Shown here piece after piece: positions 1-8,074 of a DNA stretch of 20,735 bases (position 1 is its first letter; the number at the start of each line of letters is the position of its first letter). The stretch lies in contig JALURI010000237.1 in the NCBI GenBank assembly GCA_027016965.1, positions 1 to 20,735 on the forward strand, read 5' to 3'. The position numbers were made by a program, and so were the translations under genes. The notes under the pieces are model-generated. The model did not search any database and was not told where the DNA came from. It was given only the letters and a program-made list of their open reading frames with translations. The DNA is from Geoglobus sp. GTDB taxonomy: Archaea; Halobacteriota; Archaeoglobi; Archaeoglobales; Archaeoglobaceae.

Positions 1-1
1 G

Positions 2-55
2 GACTGTTATCTTGTGAAAAAATTTTCAGAGGTGGTTAAAGGTGATAGAGATTAG
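2..55 (+). CDS. 3' end of an upstream gene, possibly trpF (partial)
   Basis: An open frame enters from the left edge and stops at TAG 53-55. It encodes the tail [17 protein letters not shown]. The pattern Asp, a few residues, then Leu-Val-Lys-Lys-Phe and Val-Val is compatible with the C-terminal helix of phosphoribosylanthranilate isomerase (TrpF), which would suit the trp genes that follow. The fragment is far too short to prove this. A second frame, ending TAA at 37-39, is also open to the edge, so even the reading frame is uncertain. If the frame is right, the gene overlaps the next start (GTG 42) by 14 bases. Confidence 0.3.
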   Translation, partial: DCYLVKKFSEVVKGDRD

Positions 56-383
56 CGATGATAGATTCGCAGTTGTTAATGTTAAAGACATTCCAGATGT
101 GGATTTTTTCGCTGCTGTGAAGGATTTTGATGAAATAACCCTTATTCTGAAAGAAGATCAGCTTGAGAGAGTAAGTTCATTAAAAGCCGAAACGGGCTTC
201 AGGCTGATAACCTTCAAAGCTGTCATGCCCTTCAATACTGTCGGATTCATTGCAAAGATATCCTCAGCTCTTGCAGAAAACAGAATTCCGATACTTGTTC
301 TCTCTTCATACTCAACAGATCACATTCTCATCAAAGAGGAGTTTCTTGAAAGGGCTGTTGAAGTTTTGAAAGAGGTGATTTAA
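42..383 (+). CDS. ACT-domain protein (COG3603/CASTOR-type ACT) in the trp operon
   Basis: This 113-residue protein has no catalytic motif. Residues about 55-113, including the stretch [20 protein letters not shown] and the following [14 protein letters not shown], match the ACT-domain pattern I recall for the COG3603 family: a hydrophobic strand, a helix that begins after a 'TGI' type turn, then 'LSTYDTDYILV'. ACT domains bind amino acids and act as sensors. The N-terminal half carries the 'FAVV..D...' strand of the same family. The start is GTG 42, preceded by the Shine-Dalgarno-like GAGGTGG at 30-36. The TAA stop overlaps the trpB ATG by one base, so the gene is translationally coupled to trpB. 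A role as an amino-acid sensor for tryptophan synthesis is inferred from position only. Confidence 0.75.
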   Translation: MIEISDDRFAVVNVKDIPDVDFFAAVKDFDEITLILKEDQLERVSSLKAETGFRLITFKAVMPFNTVGFIAKISSALAENRIPILVLSSYSTDHILIKEEFLERAVEVLKEVI

Positions 384-1549
384 TGAAATTTGGAGAGTTT
401 GGTGGGAGATTTGTGCCTGAAATGCTCATCCCTCCACTTGAAGAGCTTGAAATGAGATATGGTGAGCTTAAAAACGATAAAAATTTCAGAAAAGAGCTTG
501 ATTACCTGCTGAGGAGTTACGCCGGAAGACCAACTCCACTTCACTTGGCTGAGAATCTCACTAAAAAAACTGGAGGTGCCAAAATATACCTGAAAAGGGA
601 GGATCTTCTCCACAGCGGAGCCCACAAGATCAACAACACCCTTGGACAGGCATTGCTTGCAAAGTACATGGGCAAAAGCAGACTCATTGCTGAAACGGGA
701 GCTGGACAGCATGGTGTTGCAACTGCCATGGCAGGGGCAAAACTCGGGCTAAAGGTAGATGTTTACATGGGAGCAGAGGACGTGGAAAGGCAGAAACAGA
801 ACGTTTTCAGGATGAAACTGCTTGGTGCAAATGTTATTTCGGTTGAGAGTGGAAGCAAAACGCTTAAAGATGCAATAAATGAAGCCCTGAGAGACTGGAG
901 CAGGACTTTTGAAAGCTCCCACTATCTCATAGGCTCCGTTGTCGGTCCGCATCCCTATCCAACTATCGTCAGGGACTTTCAGTCTGTAATCGGCAGAGAG
1001 ATAAAAAGACAGATTCTGGAGCTGGAAGGAGTTCTGCCTGATGCGGTTGTCGCATGTGTTGGAGGAGGAAGCAACGCAATCGGGGCGTTTTATGAGTTCA
1101 TTGATGACAGGGATGTCAGGCTTGTTGGTGTTGAAGCCGCAGGAAAGGGACTTGAAAGCAGAGAGCATGCTGCAAGTCTCAACGCTGGAGAAAAGGGGGT
1201 TCTCCATGGGATGCTTTCATACTTCCTTCAGGACGAAGACGGTCAGATTCTCGACACCCATAGCATCTCTGCCGGACTTGACTATCCGGGAGTTGGACCT
1301 GAGCATGCATGGCTGAAAGAGATGAGGAGGGCTGAATACGTTGCTGTAAGTGATGAGGATGCGTTGGAAGCCTTTATGGAGCTTTCCAGAGCAGATGGGA
1401 TAATTCCAGCTCTTGAATCTTCCCATGCATTGGCATACGCTATGACACTTGCCGGAACGCTTGACAGGGAGGATGTGGTTGTGGTAAATCTTTCAGGCAG
1501 GGGAGATAAGGATATGGGTATAGTTATGGAGGTGCTGGAAAATGCTTGA
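383..1549 (+). CDS. trpB: Tryptophan synthase beta subunit (TrpB1 type)
   Basis: This 388-residue cytoplasmic PLP enzyme condenses indole with serine to give tryptophan and works as an alpha2-beta2 complex with TrpA. The N-terminus [11 protein letters not shown] is the family signature. K82 in HSGAHKINN is the lysine that forms the Schiff base with PLP. E103 in AETGAGQHG is the catalytic glutamate (E109 in enteric TrpB), and [10 protein letters not shown] is the phosphate-binding loop. The length is normal for TrpB1. The short N-terminus and the presence of trpA argue against the stand-alone TrpB2 form. The ATG overlaps the stop of the ACT gene by one base, and the 3' end overlaps trpA by 8 bases, so stoichiometric translation is likely. 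Confidence 0.98.
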   Translation: MKFGEFGGRFVPEMLIPPLEELEMRYGELKNDKNFRKELDYLLRSYAGRPTPLHLAENLTKKTGGAKIYLKREDLLHSGAHKINNTLGQALLAKYMGKSRLIAETGAGQHGVATAMAGAKLGLKVDVYMGAEDVERQKQNVFRMKLLGANVISVESGSKTLKDAINEALRDWSRTFESSHYLIGSVVGPHPYPTIVRDFQSVIGREIKRQILELEGVLPDAVVACVGGGSNAIGAFYEFIDDRDVRLVGVEAAGKGLESREHAASLNAGEKGVLHGMLSYFLQDEDGQILDTHSISAGLDYPGVGPEHAWLKEMRRAEYVAVSDEDALEAFMELSRADGIIPALESSHALAYAMTLAGTLDREDVVVVNLSGRGDKDMGIVMEVLENA

Positions 1550-2291
1550 CAAATCTCTTGTTGTGTTCATAACTGCAGGTGATCCATCTCCAGAAAAAAC
1601 TCTCGAATTCATGCTGATCCTTGAAAGATATGCTGATGTAATAGAGCTTGGAATTCCCTTCAGTGATCCTGTTGCAGATGGAAAAACAATTCAGAAGGCA
1701 AACTACAGGGCTCTGAAAAACGGGTTCAGGGTTAAAGAGATCTTTGATATCGTTAAAAAATTCAGAGAGTATTCTGACAAAAAGATAGTGCTGATGACGT
1801 ATTTCAACCCAATATTCAAAATGGGCGTTGAGAAATTCATGGCAAAGTCAAGAGAGGCTGGAGTAAACGGGATAATTGCTGTTGATCTACCTGCAGATAG
1901 CAGTGAGGAGTATGTGAAGCTTTGCAGCAAATACGGAATCAGAACGATTTTCATCGCATCTCCCAACACCTCAGATGAAAGGCTGAGGCTTATCGACAGA
2001 GCAAGTACAGGATTTGTTTACCTCACTTCAGATTATGGCACAACAGGAAAAAGAGACAGAATTGGGGGAAGAGCCTTTGATTTTGTGAAAAGGGCAAAAA
2101 ACATATGCAGAAATCCTGTTGGAGTGGGATTTGGCGTTTCAAAGGCAGAGCATGTGAAGAGTCTTGTAGATGCCGGAGCTGATGGAGTCATCGTGGGAAG
2201 TGCTTTGGTGGAGCTCATAGAGATTTACGAAGGCAATGCAGGAGAATTCATTGATGAAAAAGTCAGAGAACTTGCAAAGGGTTTGATGTAA
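1542..2291 (+). CDS. trpA: Tryptophan synthase alpha subunit
   Basis: This 249-residue TIM-barrel enzyme cleaves indole-3-glycerol phosphate to indole and glyceraldehyde 3-phosphate, and indole is channelled to TrpB. The signature [14 protein letters not shown] contains both catalytic acids, E35 and D46 (equivalent to E49 and D60 of the enteric enzyme). Later, [12 protein letters not shown] and the phosphate-binding [11 protein letters not shown] and [10 protein letters not shown] segments are all present. It is somewhat shorter than bacterial TrpA (about 268), as usual in archaea. It starts inside trpB with an ATG 8 bases before the trpB stop, and it ends the operon: 147 non-coding bases follow before the next promoter and gene. 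Confidence 0.98.
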   Translation: MLDKSLVVFITAGDPSPEKTLEFMLILERYADVIELGIPFSDPVADGKTIQKANYRALKNGFRVKEIFDIVKKFREYSDKKIVLMTYFNPIFKMGVEKFMAKSREAGVNGIIAVDLPADSSEEYVKLCSKYGIRTIFIASPNTSDERLRLIDRASTGFVYLTSDYGTTGKRDRIGGRAFDFVKRAKNICRNPVGVGFGVSKAEHVKSLVDAGADGVIVGSALVELIEIYEGNAGEFIDEKVRELAKGLM

Positions 2292-2310
2292 ATAGAGATT
2301 ATCTTAGTTA

Positions 2311-2321
2311 ATTTTTTAAAT
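2311..2321 (+). terminator. Probable T-rich termination region after trpA
   Basis: A T tract (ATTTTTTAAAT) lies 20 bases beyond the trpA stop. Archaeal RNA polymerase often terminates at such tracts without a hairpin. The assignment rests on position and composition only. The remainder of 2292-2438 contains only the MFS promoter and a spurious 19-codon frame. Confidence 0.35.
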
Positions 2322-2402
2322 TCTGAAATTGCGGATGGAAAATCGATGCTGACAGGATAACCTGAAGCTCAAATGAACATGCTACGGGGTAGATCTCGGA
2401 AA

Positions 2403-2413
2403 AGTATATTAAT
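2403..2413 (+). promoter_or_regulatory. TATA box of the MFS gene
   Basis: The sequence AGTATATTAAT is centred about 31 bases upstream of ATG 2439. No Shine-Dalgarno sequence lies between, so the transcript is probably leaderless or nearly so. Confidence 0.6.
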
Positions 2414-2438
2414 GCTCCTCGCAGAGCTTTGAAAGTCT

Positions 2439-3557
2439 ATGGATCCCAGAATAACCAGAAAAAGAGATGATGCTGGAAAAAACGTATTTTTACTCGGATT
2501 TGTTAGCTTTCTGAACGATATGAGCAGTGAGATAATTCTGCCAATACTTCCTTTTTTTCTGAGAGGTTTTGGTGCAGGTTATGCTGGCATAGGTGTCGTT
2601 GGCGGTATAATTGATGGCTTTGGAAATCTTGTGAAGGTCTTTTCCGGATATATCTCAGACAGAGTCGGCAACAGAAAAATGATGGTTTTTTCAGGATATC
2701 TTCTTTCCTCATTCTCAAAACTTGTACTGTCATTTTCAGGCTCAACAGCTTCAGCAGGAGCCCTCGTAACCCTTGACAGGGTGGGCAAGGGGCTGAGAAC
2801 ATCACCAAGAGATGCCCTTCTGGCAGAATCTGGTATTAAGAGTGGCAGGGCATTTGGATTTCACAGAATGATGGATACACTTGGAGCAGTTATGGGGACC
2901 TCTCTTTCACTCCTGCTTGTTTACCTTGGATTTGAGTACGGGAATGCCATTCTTATAGCAGCAGCAATTGGATTTTTTGCGGTGGTCCCATTGATCTTTG
3001 TCAGAGAAACAGGCCAGCCTGTGGAAAAGCCTGAAATAACATTCAGACTGAAAAAATTCTCAGCATTTTCCTTTTTTGTCGGTCTTGCAAACGTGAGTTA
3101 CATGTTTTTCCTGCTCAGGGCAGAAAATCTTGGAGTTCAGATAGCTATTGGAATGTACCTTGTTTTCAATATTGTGTATGCCCTCTTTTCCTATCCCTTT
3201 GGAGTTCTGGCAGACAGAATCGGAAAAACAAGAAGTCTTTCAGTGGGATATCTGTTTCTGACTGCCTCATCCATGGCAATGTATCTCGGTGAAACATTCT
3301 ACTATCTGCTGGCAGGTTTTGTTCTGTACGGTCTATTCATGTCTGTTGTTGAGGCACAGCAGAGGGCATTTGCATCTGATCTCAGCATCTCCTACGGCTT
3401 TGGTATAGGTACATATCACTTCATATTCGGAATATCAACAATTGCAGGTAATGTGATTGCAGGACTGATAGCCGATGTCTCCCTGAACCTTGTCTTTGCA
3501 TATTCTGCGATCATGTCATTCATTATTGCCATCTGTTATGGAGCGATAAAGTTCTGA
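2439..3557 (+). CDS. MFS family transporter
   Basis: This 372-residue polytopic membrane protein has alternating hydrophobic segments throughout, compatible with 10-12 helices. After a basic cytoplasmic N-terminus come FLNDMSSEIILPILPFF (residues 24-40), the major-facilitator motif A between helices 2 and 3 (GYISDRVGNRK, residues 70-80), the conserved DRVGKGLRTSPRDALLAES (113-131), and a second motif A copy in the C-terminal half (GVLADRIGKTR). The RVGKG-R-SPRDAL motif marks a subfamily of prokaryotic MFS permeases often annotated as drug or metabolite exporters. The substrate is unknown. The gene is monocistronic with its own TATA box. The tryptophan operon upstream does not imply a shared substrate, because a terminator and a promoter separate them. 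Confidence 0.88.
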   Translation: MDPRITRKRDDAGKNVFLLGFVSFLNDMSSEIILPILPFFLRGFGAGYAGIGVVGGIIDGFGNLVKVFSGYISDRVGNRKMMVFSGYLLSSFSKLVLSFSGSTASAGALVTLDRVGKGLRTSPRDALLAESGIKSGRAFGFHRMMDTLGAVMGTSLSLLLVYLGFEYGNAILIAAAIGFFAVVPLIFVRETGQPVEKPEITFRLKKFSAFSFFVGLANVSYMFFLLRAENLGVQIAIGMYLVFNIVYALFSYPFGVLADRIGKTRSLSVGYLFLTASSMAMYLGETFYYLLAGFVLYGLFMSVVEAQQRAFASDLSISYGFGIGTYHFIFGISTIAGNVIAGLIADVSLNLVFAYSAIMSFIIAICYGAIKF

Positions 3558-3573
3558 AATGGAGTTGATCATC

Positions 3574-3587
3574 AAATTTTAAATATT
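3574..3587 (+). promoter_or_regulatory. TATA box of asd
   Basis: AAATTTTAAATATT is centred about 27 bases upstream of ATG 3608, in the short gap after the MFS gene. This is leaderless geometry. Confidence 0.6.
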
Positions 3588-3607
3588 GAACCATTCTCCA
3601 TGAAGGC

Positions 3608-4642
3608 ATGAGGTACAAGGTCGCAATTCTCGGAGCAACAGGCATGGTGGGACAGAAGTTCATCCAGATCTTAGAGAATCATCCATGGTTTGAGATTTCT
3701 GCTCTGATAGCAAGCGAAAGAAGGGTTGGAAAGATCTATCGGGATGAGGTTAACTGGATTGTATCTGAGGATATTCCGGAAAACGTGGCAGAGATGGAGA
3801 TGCTTCCCATGGATCCGAAGAATGTTGATGCAGACATAGTGTTCTCAGCCCTCCCCTCAGATGTTGCAAGGGATGTTGAGGCAAGATTTGCATCTGAGGG
3901 ATTTGCAGTTGCAAGCAACGCCTCAGCCTTCAGAATGGGGGAGGATATCCCTCTCATAATCCCTGAAGTCAATTCAGATCATCTTGGTCTGATTGATGTT
4001 CAGAAAAAAAACAGGGGATGGGATGGATTCATTGTCACAAACCCCAACTGCACAACGATAGTTCTTGTGATCACGTTAAAACCTCTGATGGATCTGGGTT
4101 TGAGAGAGGTGAACGTTGCATCTATGCAGGCTTTAAGTGGTGCAGGATATCCCGGAGTGCCATCTCTCGCCATAACCGATAATGTCATTCCATTTATCAG
4201 AGGAGAAGAAGACAAAGTTGAGACCGAGCCTCCGAAACTTCTCGGAAATTTTGATGGAAAAGGCATTAGATCTGCAGATATACGGGTTTCAGCTTCCTGC
4301 CACAGAGTTCCGGTTATTGATGGACATACTGTTGCTGTGTTTGCAAAGTTTAGCAGGAAAGTTGAGGTTGATGAAGCTGTTAAAGCTTTCAGATCATTGA
4401 GACCAATTGAAGGACTGCCAACATCACCTGCAAATGTCATAGTGGTGAAAGACGAGAAAGACAGGCCACAGCCCAGACTCGACAGAAATGCAGGAAATGG
4501 AATGAGTGTGGTTGTTGGCAGAGTAAGAGAGGACGGGGAAAATAAGGTGAAATATATAGCGATGGGTCACAACACTATCAGGGGTGCAGCAGGAGCAAGC
4601 ATTCTAAATGCTGAGCTGATGGTTAAGGAAAAATTAATATAG
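3608..4642 (+). CDS. asd: Aspartate-semialdehyde dehydrogenase (archaeal/fungal type)
   Basis: This 344-residue cytoplasmic dehydrogenase reduces beta-aspartyl phosphate to aspartate semialdehyde with NADPH, the branch point to threonine, methionine and lysine. The N-terminal Rossmann signature AILGATGMVGQKF is at residues 6-18. The catalytic cysteine is C148 in TNPNCTT. The segment SGAGYPGVPS and the SCHRVPVIDGHT motif, with the substrate-binding Arg and catalytic His, follow. Length and motifs fit the archaeal/fungal subclass rather than the long bacterial one. An out-of-frame ATG at 3600 was rejected. The start at 3608 gives the full Rossmann strand and sits at the expected distance from the TATA box. 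The end of the gene overlaps the alba promoter. Confidence 0.96.
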   Translation: MRYKVAILGATGMVGQKFIQILENHPWFEISALIASERRVGKIYRDEVNWIVSEDIPENVAEMEMLPMDPKNVDADIVFSALPSDVARDVEARFASEGFAVASNASAFRMGEDIPLIIPEVNSDHLGLIDVQKKNRGWDGFIVTNPNCTTIVLVITLKPLMDLGLREVNVASMQALSGAGYPGVPSLAITDNVIPFIRGEEDKVETEPPKLLGNFDGKGIRSADIRVSASCHRVPVIDGHTVAVFAKFSRKVEVDEAVKAFRSLRPIEGLPTSPANVIVVKDEKDRPQPRLDRNAGNGMSVVVGRVREDGENKVKYIAMGHNTIRGAAGASILNAELMVKEKLI

Positions 4643-4674
4643 TGGTTAGTTTTGGGAGTTAAAAACAAGGAGGT
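4630..4674 (+). promoter_or_regulatory. Promoter and strong ribosome-binding site of alba
   Basis: A TATA-like AAAATTAATATAG (4630-4642) overlaps the last codons of asd. Then comes a near-perfect Shine-Dalgarno AAGGAGGT at 4667-4674, 8 bases before ATG 4683. A leadered transcript with such a strong site suits an abundant chromatin protein and contrasts with the leaderless neighbours. Confidence 0.6.
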
Positions 4675-4682
4675 AGATAGAA

Positions 4683-4955
4683 ATGGCAGAAAATTCTGTG
4701 TTTGTCGGAAACAAGCCGGTAATGAACTATGTTCTGGCTGTGCTGACACAGTTCAACAGCGGAATTAAAGAAGTTTCGGTTAAGGCAAGGGGAAGGGCAA
4801 TAAGCAGAGCAGTAGATGTGGCAGAGATTGTCAGAAAGAGGTTCCTTCCAGATGTTGTTGTGAAGGATATCCAGATCTCAACCGAAAAAGTTGAAAGCGA
4901 GCAGGGAGAGGCAAACGTCTCTGCAATTGAAATAACCCTTGCAAAAGCAGAATAA
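4683..4955 (+). CDS. albA: Alba family DNA/RNA-binding chromatin protein
   Basis: This 90-residue basic protein coats DNA as dimers and also binds RNA. The diagnostic start [17 protein letters not shown] is present, with K11 corresponding to the acetylatable DNA-contact lysine (Lys16 of Sulfolobus Alba). The central [17 protein letters not shown] forms the helix and loop that line the minor groove. The C-terminal beta hairpin ends in ITLAKAE. The length is normal. The gene has its own promoter and a T-rich region downstream, so it is probably transcribed alone at high level. Confidence 0.96.
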   Translation: MAENSVFVGNKPVMNYVLAVLTQFNSGIKEVSVKARGRAISRAVDVAEIVRKRFLPDVVVKDIQISTEKVESEQGEANVSAIEITLAKAE

Positions 4956-4970
4956 TCCAAGAGTAAATCT

Positions 4971-4989
4971 GTTTTCTCTTTTTGCTCTG
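4971..4989 (+). terminator. Pyrimidine-rich termination region after alba
   Basis: GTTTTCTCTTTTTGCTCTG follows the alba stop by 15 bases and lies just upstream of the pgk TATA box. T-rich tracts of this kind are typical archaeal terminators. No hairpin is visible. Confidence 0.4.
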
Positions 4990-4998
4990 TTGCAAAAA

Positions 4999-5010
4999 TT
5001 TTTTAAAACA
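4999..5010 (+). promoter_or_regulatory. TATA box of pgk
   Basis: TTTTTTAAAACA is centred about 26 bases upstream of ATG 5030. This spacing supports 5030 as a leaderless start and argues against the earlier in-frame codon at 4982, which lies upstream of the TATA box. Confidence 0.6.
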
Positions 5011-5029
5011 AATTCTCTTCCTGAATTCA

Positions 5030-6265
5030 ATGATTGAAGGATATCCCACACTCGATGACATATCTTATTCTGATAAGAAGATTTTGATGAGGATTGACAT
5101 CAATGCACCAATTTTTGAAGGAGAGATTCTCGATACAGCCAGATTTAAAAGTCATATCCCCACGATAAGAGAGCTTGAGGATACTGCCTTAGTGTTGATT
5201 GCTCACCAATCACGACCCGGAAAAACTGACTTCACAGATCTCAGCAATCATGCGGAGGTTCTCTCAAGACTGCTTGATAGAGACGTAAAGTATGTGGATG
5301 AACTGTTTTCTGAATGTGCAGTAAGAGCAATATCCACCATGAAAAAAGGAGACATAATAATTCTTGAAAATGTCAGATTCTATTCTGAAGAGGATCTCAG
5401 AAAGACTCCAGAAGAACATTCAAAATCACACATTGTATCAAAACTCTACAGGTATTTTGATCTGTATATCAATGATGCTTTTTCAGCATCTCACCGCTCA
5501 CATGCAAGTCTTGTAGGCTTTCCGGTGGTTCTTCCTTCTGTTGTTGGAAGACTGGTTGAAAAAGAGTTAGGTGCCCTGTCTAAGGCTCTTAAGAGTAAGG
5601 GGAGGAAGGTGTTTGTGCTTGGTGGAGCTAAAATAAGCGACTCCGTTAAGGTGATGAAAAACGTCCTTGAAAAGGGAATTGCAGACAGGGTTTTTCTCAC
5701 AGGAGTTGTGGCAAACTATTTTCTGATGCTCAATGGAGTTGAAATGGGGGAATGGTGTAGAAGGGTTGTTGAGGATAACAAGGAGGGAGTTGATGACAAA
5801 AAAATAAAAAAACTGTACGAAAAACATTCGGAAAAGATATCCCTTCCGGTTGATTTTGGTATAGAGGTGGAAGGAGAAAGGATAGACATTGGGATAGAAG
5901 AGTTGAAGGAAGTGAAGAACCCTGTTATCAAGGACATAGGTAGGGAGACCGCAAAACTTTACTATGGAGACATAGGAGAATCAGATATTGCTGTCATAAA
6001 CGGTCCTGCTGGGGTTTTCGAGGAAGAGGAGTTTTCATATGGTACATTTGAAATTCTCAGGGCTGTTTCAAACGCCGGATTTTCGGTTGTTGGAGGTGGA
6101 CACATATCATCTGCTGCAAGGATCCTCGGACTTGATGAGAGATTTGACCACATATCAACAGGCGGAGGAGCAAGCATAAGATTTCTGAGCGGTGAGAAAC
6201 TCCCTGCACTTGAGGTGATAGGAAAATACTGGAATGAAAAGTGGTCCCATCTCCAGATCTCATGA
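5030..6265 (+). CDS. pgk: Phosphoglycerate kinase (archaeal type)
   Basis: This 411-residue cytosolic enzyme interconverts 1,3-bisphosphoglycerate plus ADP and 3-phosphoglycerate plus ATP, in glycolysis or gluconeogenesis. The N-terminal domain has MRIDINAP (R21, D23 and N25, the usual 'RVDFNVP' site), AHQSRPGK as in archaeal enzymes (bacteria have SHLGRP), ENVRFYSEE and NDAFSASHRSHAS. The C-terminal domain has GGAKISDSVKVM, INGPAGVFE and the nucleotide-binding GGGHISSAA and STGGGASIRFL. I chose ATG 5030 because the open frame back to 4982 adds a hydrophobic, cysteine-containing stretch unlike PGK and precedes the TATA box. The gene converges on the ClC gene with a gap of only 3 bases. Confidence 0.96.
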   Translation: MIEGYPTLDDISYSDKKILMRIDINAPIFEGEILDTARFKSHIPTIRELEDTALVLIAHQSRPGKTDFTDLSNHAEVLSRLLDRDVKYVDELFSECAVRAISTMKKGDIIILENVRFYSEEDLRKTPEEHSKSHIVSKLYRYFDLYINDAFSASHRSHASLVGFPVVLPSVVGRLVEKELGALSKALKSKGRKVFVLGGAKISDSVKVMKNVLEKGIADRVFLTGVVANYFLMLNGVEMGEWCRRVVEDNKEGVDDKKIKKLYEKHSEKISLPVDFGIEVEGERIDIGIEELKEVKNPVIKDIGRETAKLYYGDIGESDIAVINGPAGVFEEEEFSYGTFEILRAVSNAGFSVVGGGHISSAARILGLDERFDHISTGGGASIRFLSGEKLPALEVIGKYWNEKWSHLQIS

Positions 6266-6268
6266 TCC

Positions 6269-8017
6269 TTACTGCTCAAGCCTTGCAAGTTCCCTTGCAT
6301 GAGCCCTCATTATGTCACTTCTCGTTATAATCCCCACAAGTTTTCCGTTGCTAACAACAGGCAGTCTCCCGACATCATGAGATATGAGAAGTCTAAGTGC
6401 ATTTTCAAGACTCTCATCAGGTGAAACATATATCAGCTTTTTTGTCATGATCTCATCAATTCTTCTTGTATCCTTTTCTTCATCGGGAATTTTATTAACA
6501 TCACTCAGGGTTATTATGCCCGCAAGCCTGTTATTCTCCACAACCGGAAATCCAAGATGACCTGTTGTTTTTACGAGATACAGAACGTCCTTGACTGTAC
6601 TTGAGGGGCTGACTGATATAACACTATCTGCAGGAGTCATGGCATCAGAGACCCTTATCGTTTCAAGAATATCCTTTACAAGCTCTCTCCTGTGTGCAGG
6701 ACTCTCTGCCCTGGTTTCCATCTGTTCTCTGTAAATGCTTATGCCACCTGAGAGCACATAAGAAATCGATGAGGCTGTCATAATCGCAGGAAGAAGTTCA
6801 TAACCACCACTCATCTCGAGAACCATTATTATGCTGGCAATGGGTGTTTTTGCCACAGCAGATATAAATGCACCCATTCCTACGATCGCATATATTCCGG
6901 GATATTCAACTGCCCCCGGCATGAAAAGATTTGCTATGTTGCCAACAAGCGCCCCGACCATGCTTCCTATGACGATAGATGGGGCAAAAACCCCTCCGCT
7001 CCCGCCACTTCCAACTGTAAATGATGTTGCGATTATTTTTGCAATTAGCAGTCCCAGAATTATCTTCATCCCCAGCTGACCATCTATGGTGAACTGAACG
7101 TATCCATAACTCATTCCCATTGCCTGGGGGATAACCAGAGCGACGATACCTGTGACAAAACCTCCAATGGCAGGTTTCAGCCAGTTCCTGGCTTTTATTC
7201 TTTTGAATGTGTCATGTACTGAATAAAAAAATCTGACATAAATATGCGCAACCACAACACAGACTATTCCAGTTATGGCAAAAAAAGGGATTTCAGTGAA
7301 ATTTACTCGAATTATTTCCGGAGTCTTGAAAATGGACCCTGGATAATGGTGGTGATACAGAAATAAAAACATTGTAAACACCATGTAGGAGATAATCGAT
7401 GTGATAAAGGCATAGATGAGTCCATCGGTCTCAGCATCTTTCCTGTATAATACCTCAATCCCGAAGAGGGCTCCGCCCAGAGGTGATCGAAATATCCCTC
7501 CAATACCTCCCGCCATTCCTGAAACAACCAGAATTCTTCTTTCCCTATCACTCAAACCCAGTTTCTGTGCTATAAAGGAGCCGAATCCTGCCCCAATCTG
7601 GGCAACAGGTCCCTCTCTTCCTGCACTTCCACCACTGCCTATGGTGAGAGATGTAGCTATTGCTTTAATCACCGGTACCCTTCCCCGTATTACCCCATGC
7701 TCTCTGTGAAATGCTCGAATAACAGAATCTGTTCCATGACCCTCTGCTTCAGGTGAAAATCTGTAAACAATAATTCCGCTCAGTGCACCTCCAATAACAG
7801 GAATTATGAAATAAGGTATTCTCGGGAGATTGAGACTGAAATCAAAAATTTTAACCTCACCATACGCATTTGGAAGATTAACACCCCCAAATCCATTTAG
7901 AAAAATTTCAGTAACAAGATCAATGAGCACATAAAGGGCTATTGCCCCTACTCCGCATACTATTCCGGTAAGGATTACAATCCCAAGAAAATAACCCTTG
8001 TGGTATCGTTCTTTCAC
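6269..8017 (-). CDS. ClC-family chloride channel with two C-terminal CBS domains
   Basis: This 582-residue membrane protein has about 430 residues of ClC core followed by paired CBS domains (about 455-510 and 522-575), which bind adenine nucleotides and gate the pore in relatives. The selectivity signatures are GSGGS (127-131), GREGPVAQ (133-140; gating glutamate E135) and GGVFAPS (341-347). The candidate central tyrosine is Y429. At the position of the internal proton glutamate of E. coli ClC-ec1 (E203) there is Val: LFGIEVL places E188 at E202 and V189 at E203, as in vertebrate channel-type ClCs. That points to passive chloride conduction rather than H+/Cl- exchange, which is an inference. 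The start is GTG 8017, 25 bases from a TATA box, so probably leaderless. Confidence 0.93.
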   Translation of the reverse strand: MKERYHKGYFLGIVILTGIVCGVGAIALYVLIDLVTEIFLNGFGGVNLPNAYGEVKIFDFSLNLPRIPYFIIPVIGGALSGIIVYRFSPEAEGHGTDSVIRAFHREHGVIRGRVPVIKAIATSLTIGSGGSAGREGPVAQIGAGFGSFIAQKLGLSDRERRILVVSGMAGGIGGIFRSPLGGALFGIEVLYRKDAETDGLIYAFITSIISYMVFTMFLFLYHHHYPGSIFKTPEIIRVNFTEIPFFAITGIVCVVVAHIYVRFFYSVHDTFKRIKARNWLKPAIGGFVTGIVALVIPQAMGMSYGYVQFTIDGQLGMKIILGLLIAKIIATSFTVGSGGSGGVFAPSIVIGSMVGALVGNIANLFMPGAVEYPGIYAIVGMGAFISAVAKTPIASIIMVLEMSGGYELLPAIMTASSISYVLSGGISIYREQMETRAESPAHRRELVKDILETIRVSDAMTPADSVISVSPSSTVKDVLYLVKTTGHLGFPVVENNRLAGIITLSDVNKIPDEEKDTRRIDEIMTKKLIYVSPDESLENALRLLISHDVGRLPVVSNGKLVGIITRSDIMRAHARELARLEQ

Positions 8018-8037
8018 GGAAAAAACTCATTGAGTTT

Positions 8038-8046
8038 GTTTAAAAC
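8038..8046 (-). promoter_or_regulatory. TATA box of the ClC gene
   Basis: On the minus strand GTTTTAAAC is centred 25 bases upstream of GTG 8017, in the 57-base gap to the acetyltransferase gene. It supports the GTG start. Confidence 0.5.
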
Positions 8047-8074
8047 CTTTATCAGTTTTGATGAATTATGTTTT

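Noticed and set aside
2374..2433. 19-codon frame in the gap between trpA and the MFS gene
   Set aside because: It has no ribosome-binding site and spans the MFS promoter, and its translation is basic and featureless.
4982..5029. In-frame N-terminal extension of phosphoglycerate kinase from a codon at 4982
   Set aside because: It lies upstream of the TATA box at 4999-5010 and encodes a hydrophobic stretch not found in PGK. ATG 5030 fits the promoter and the family length.
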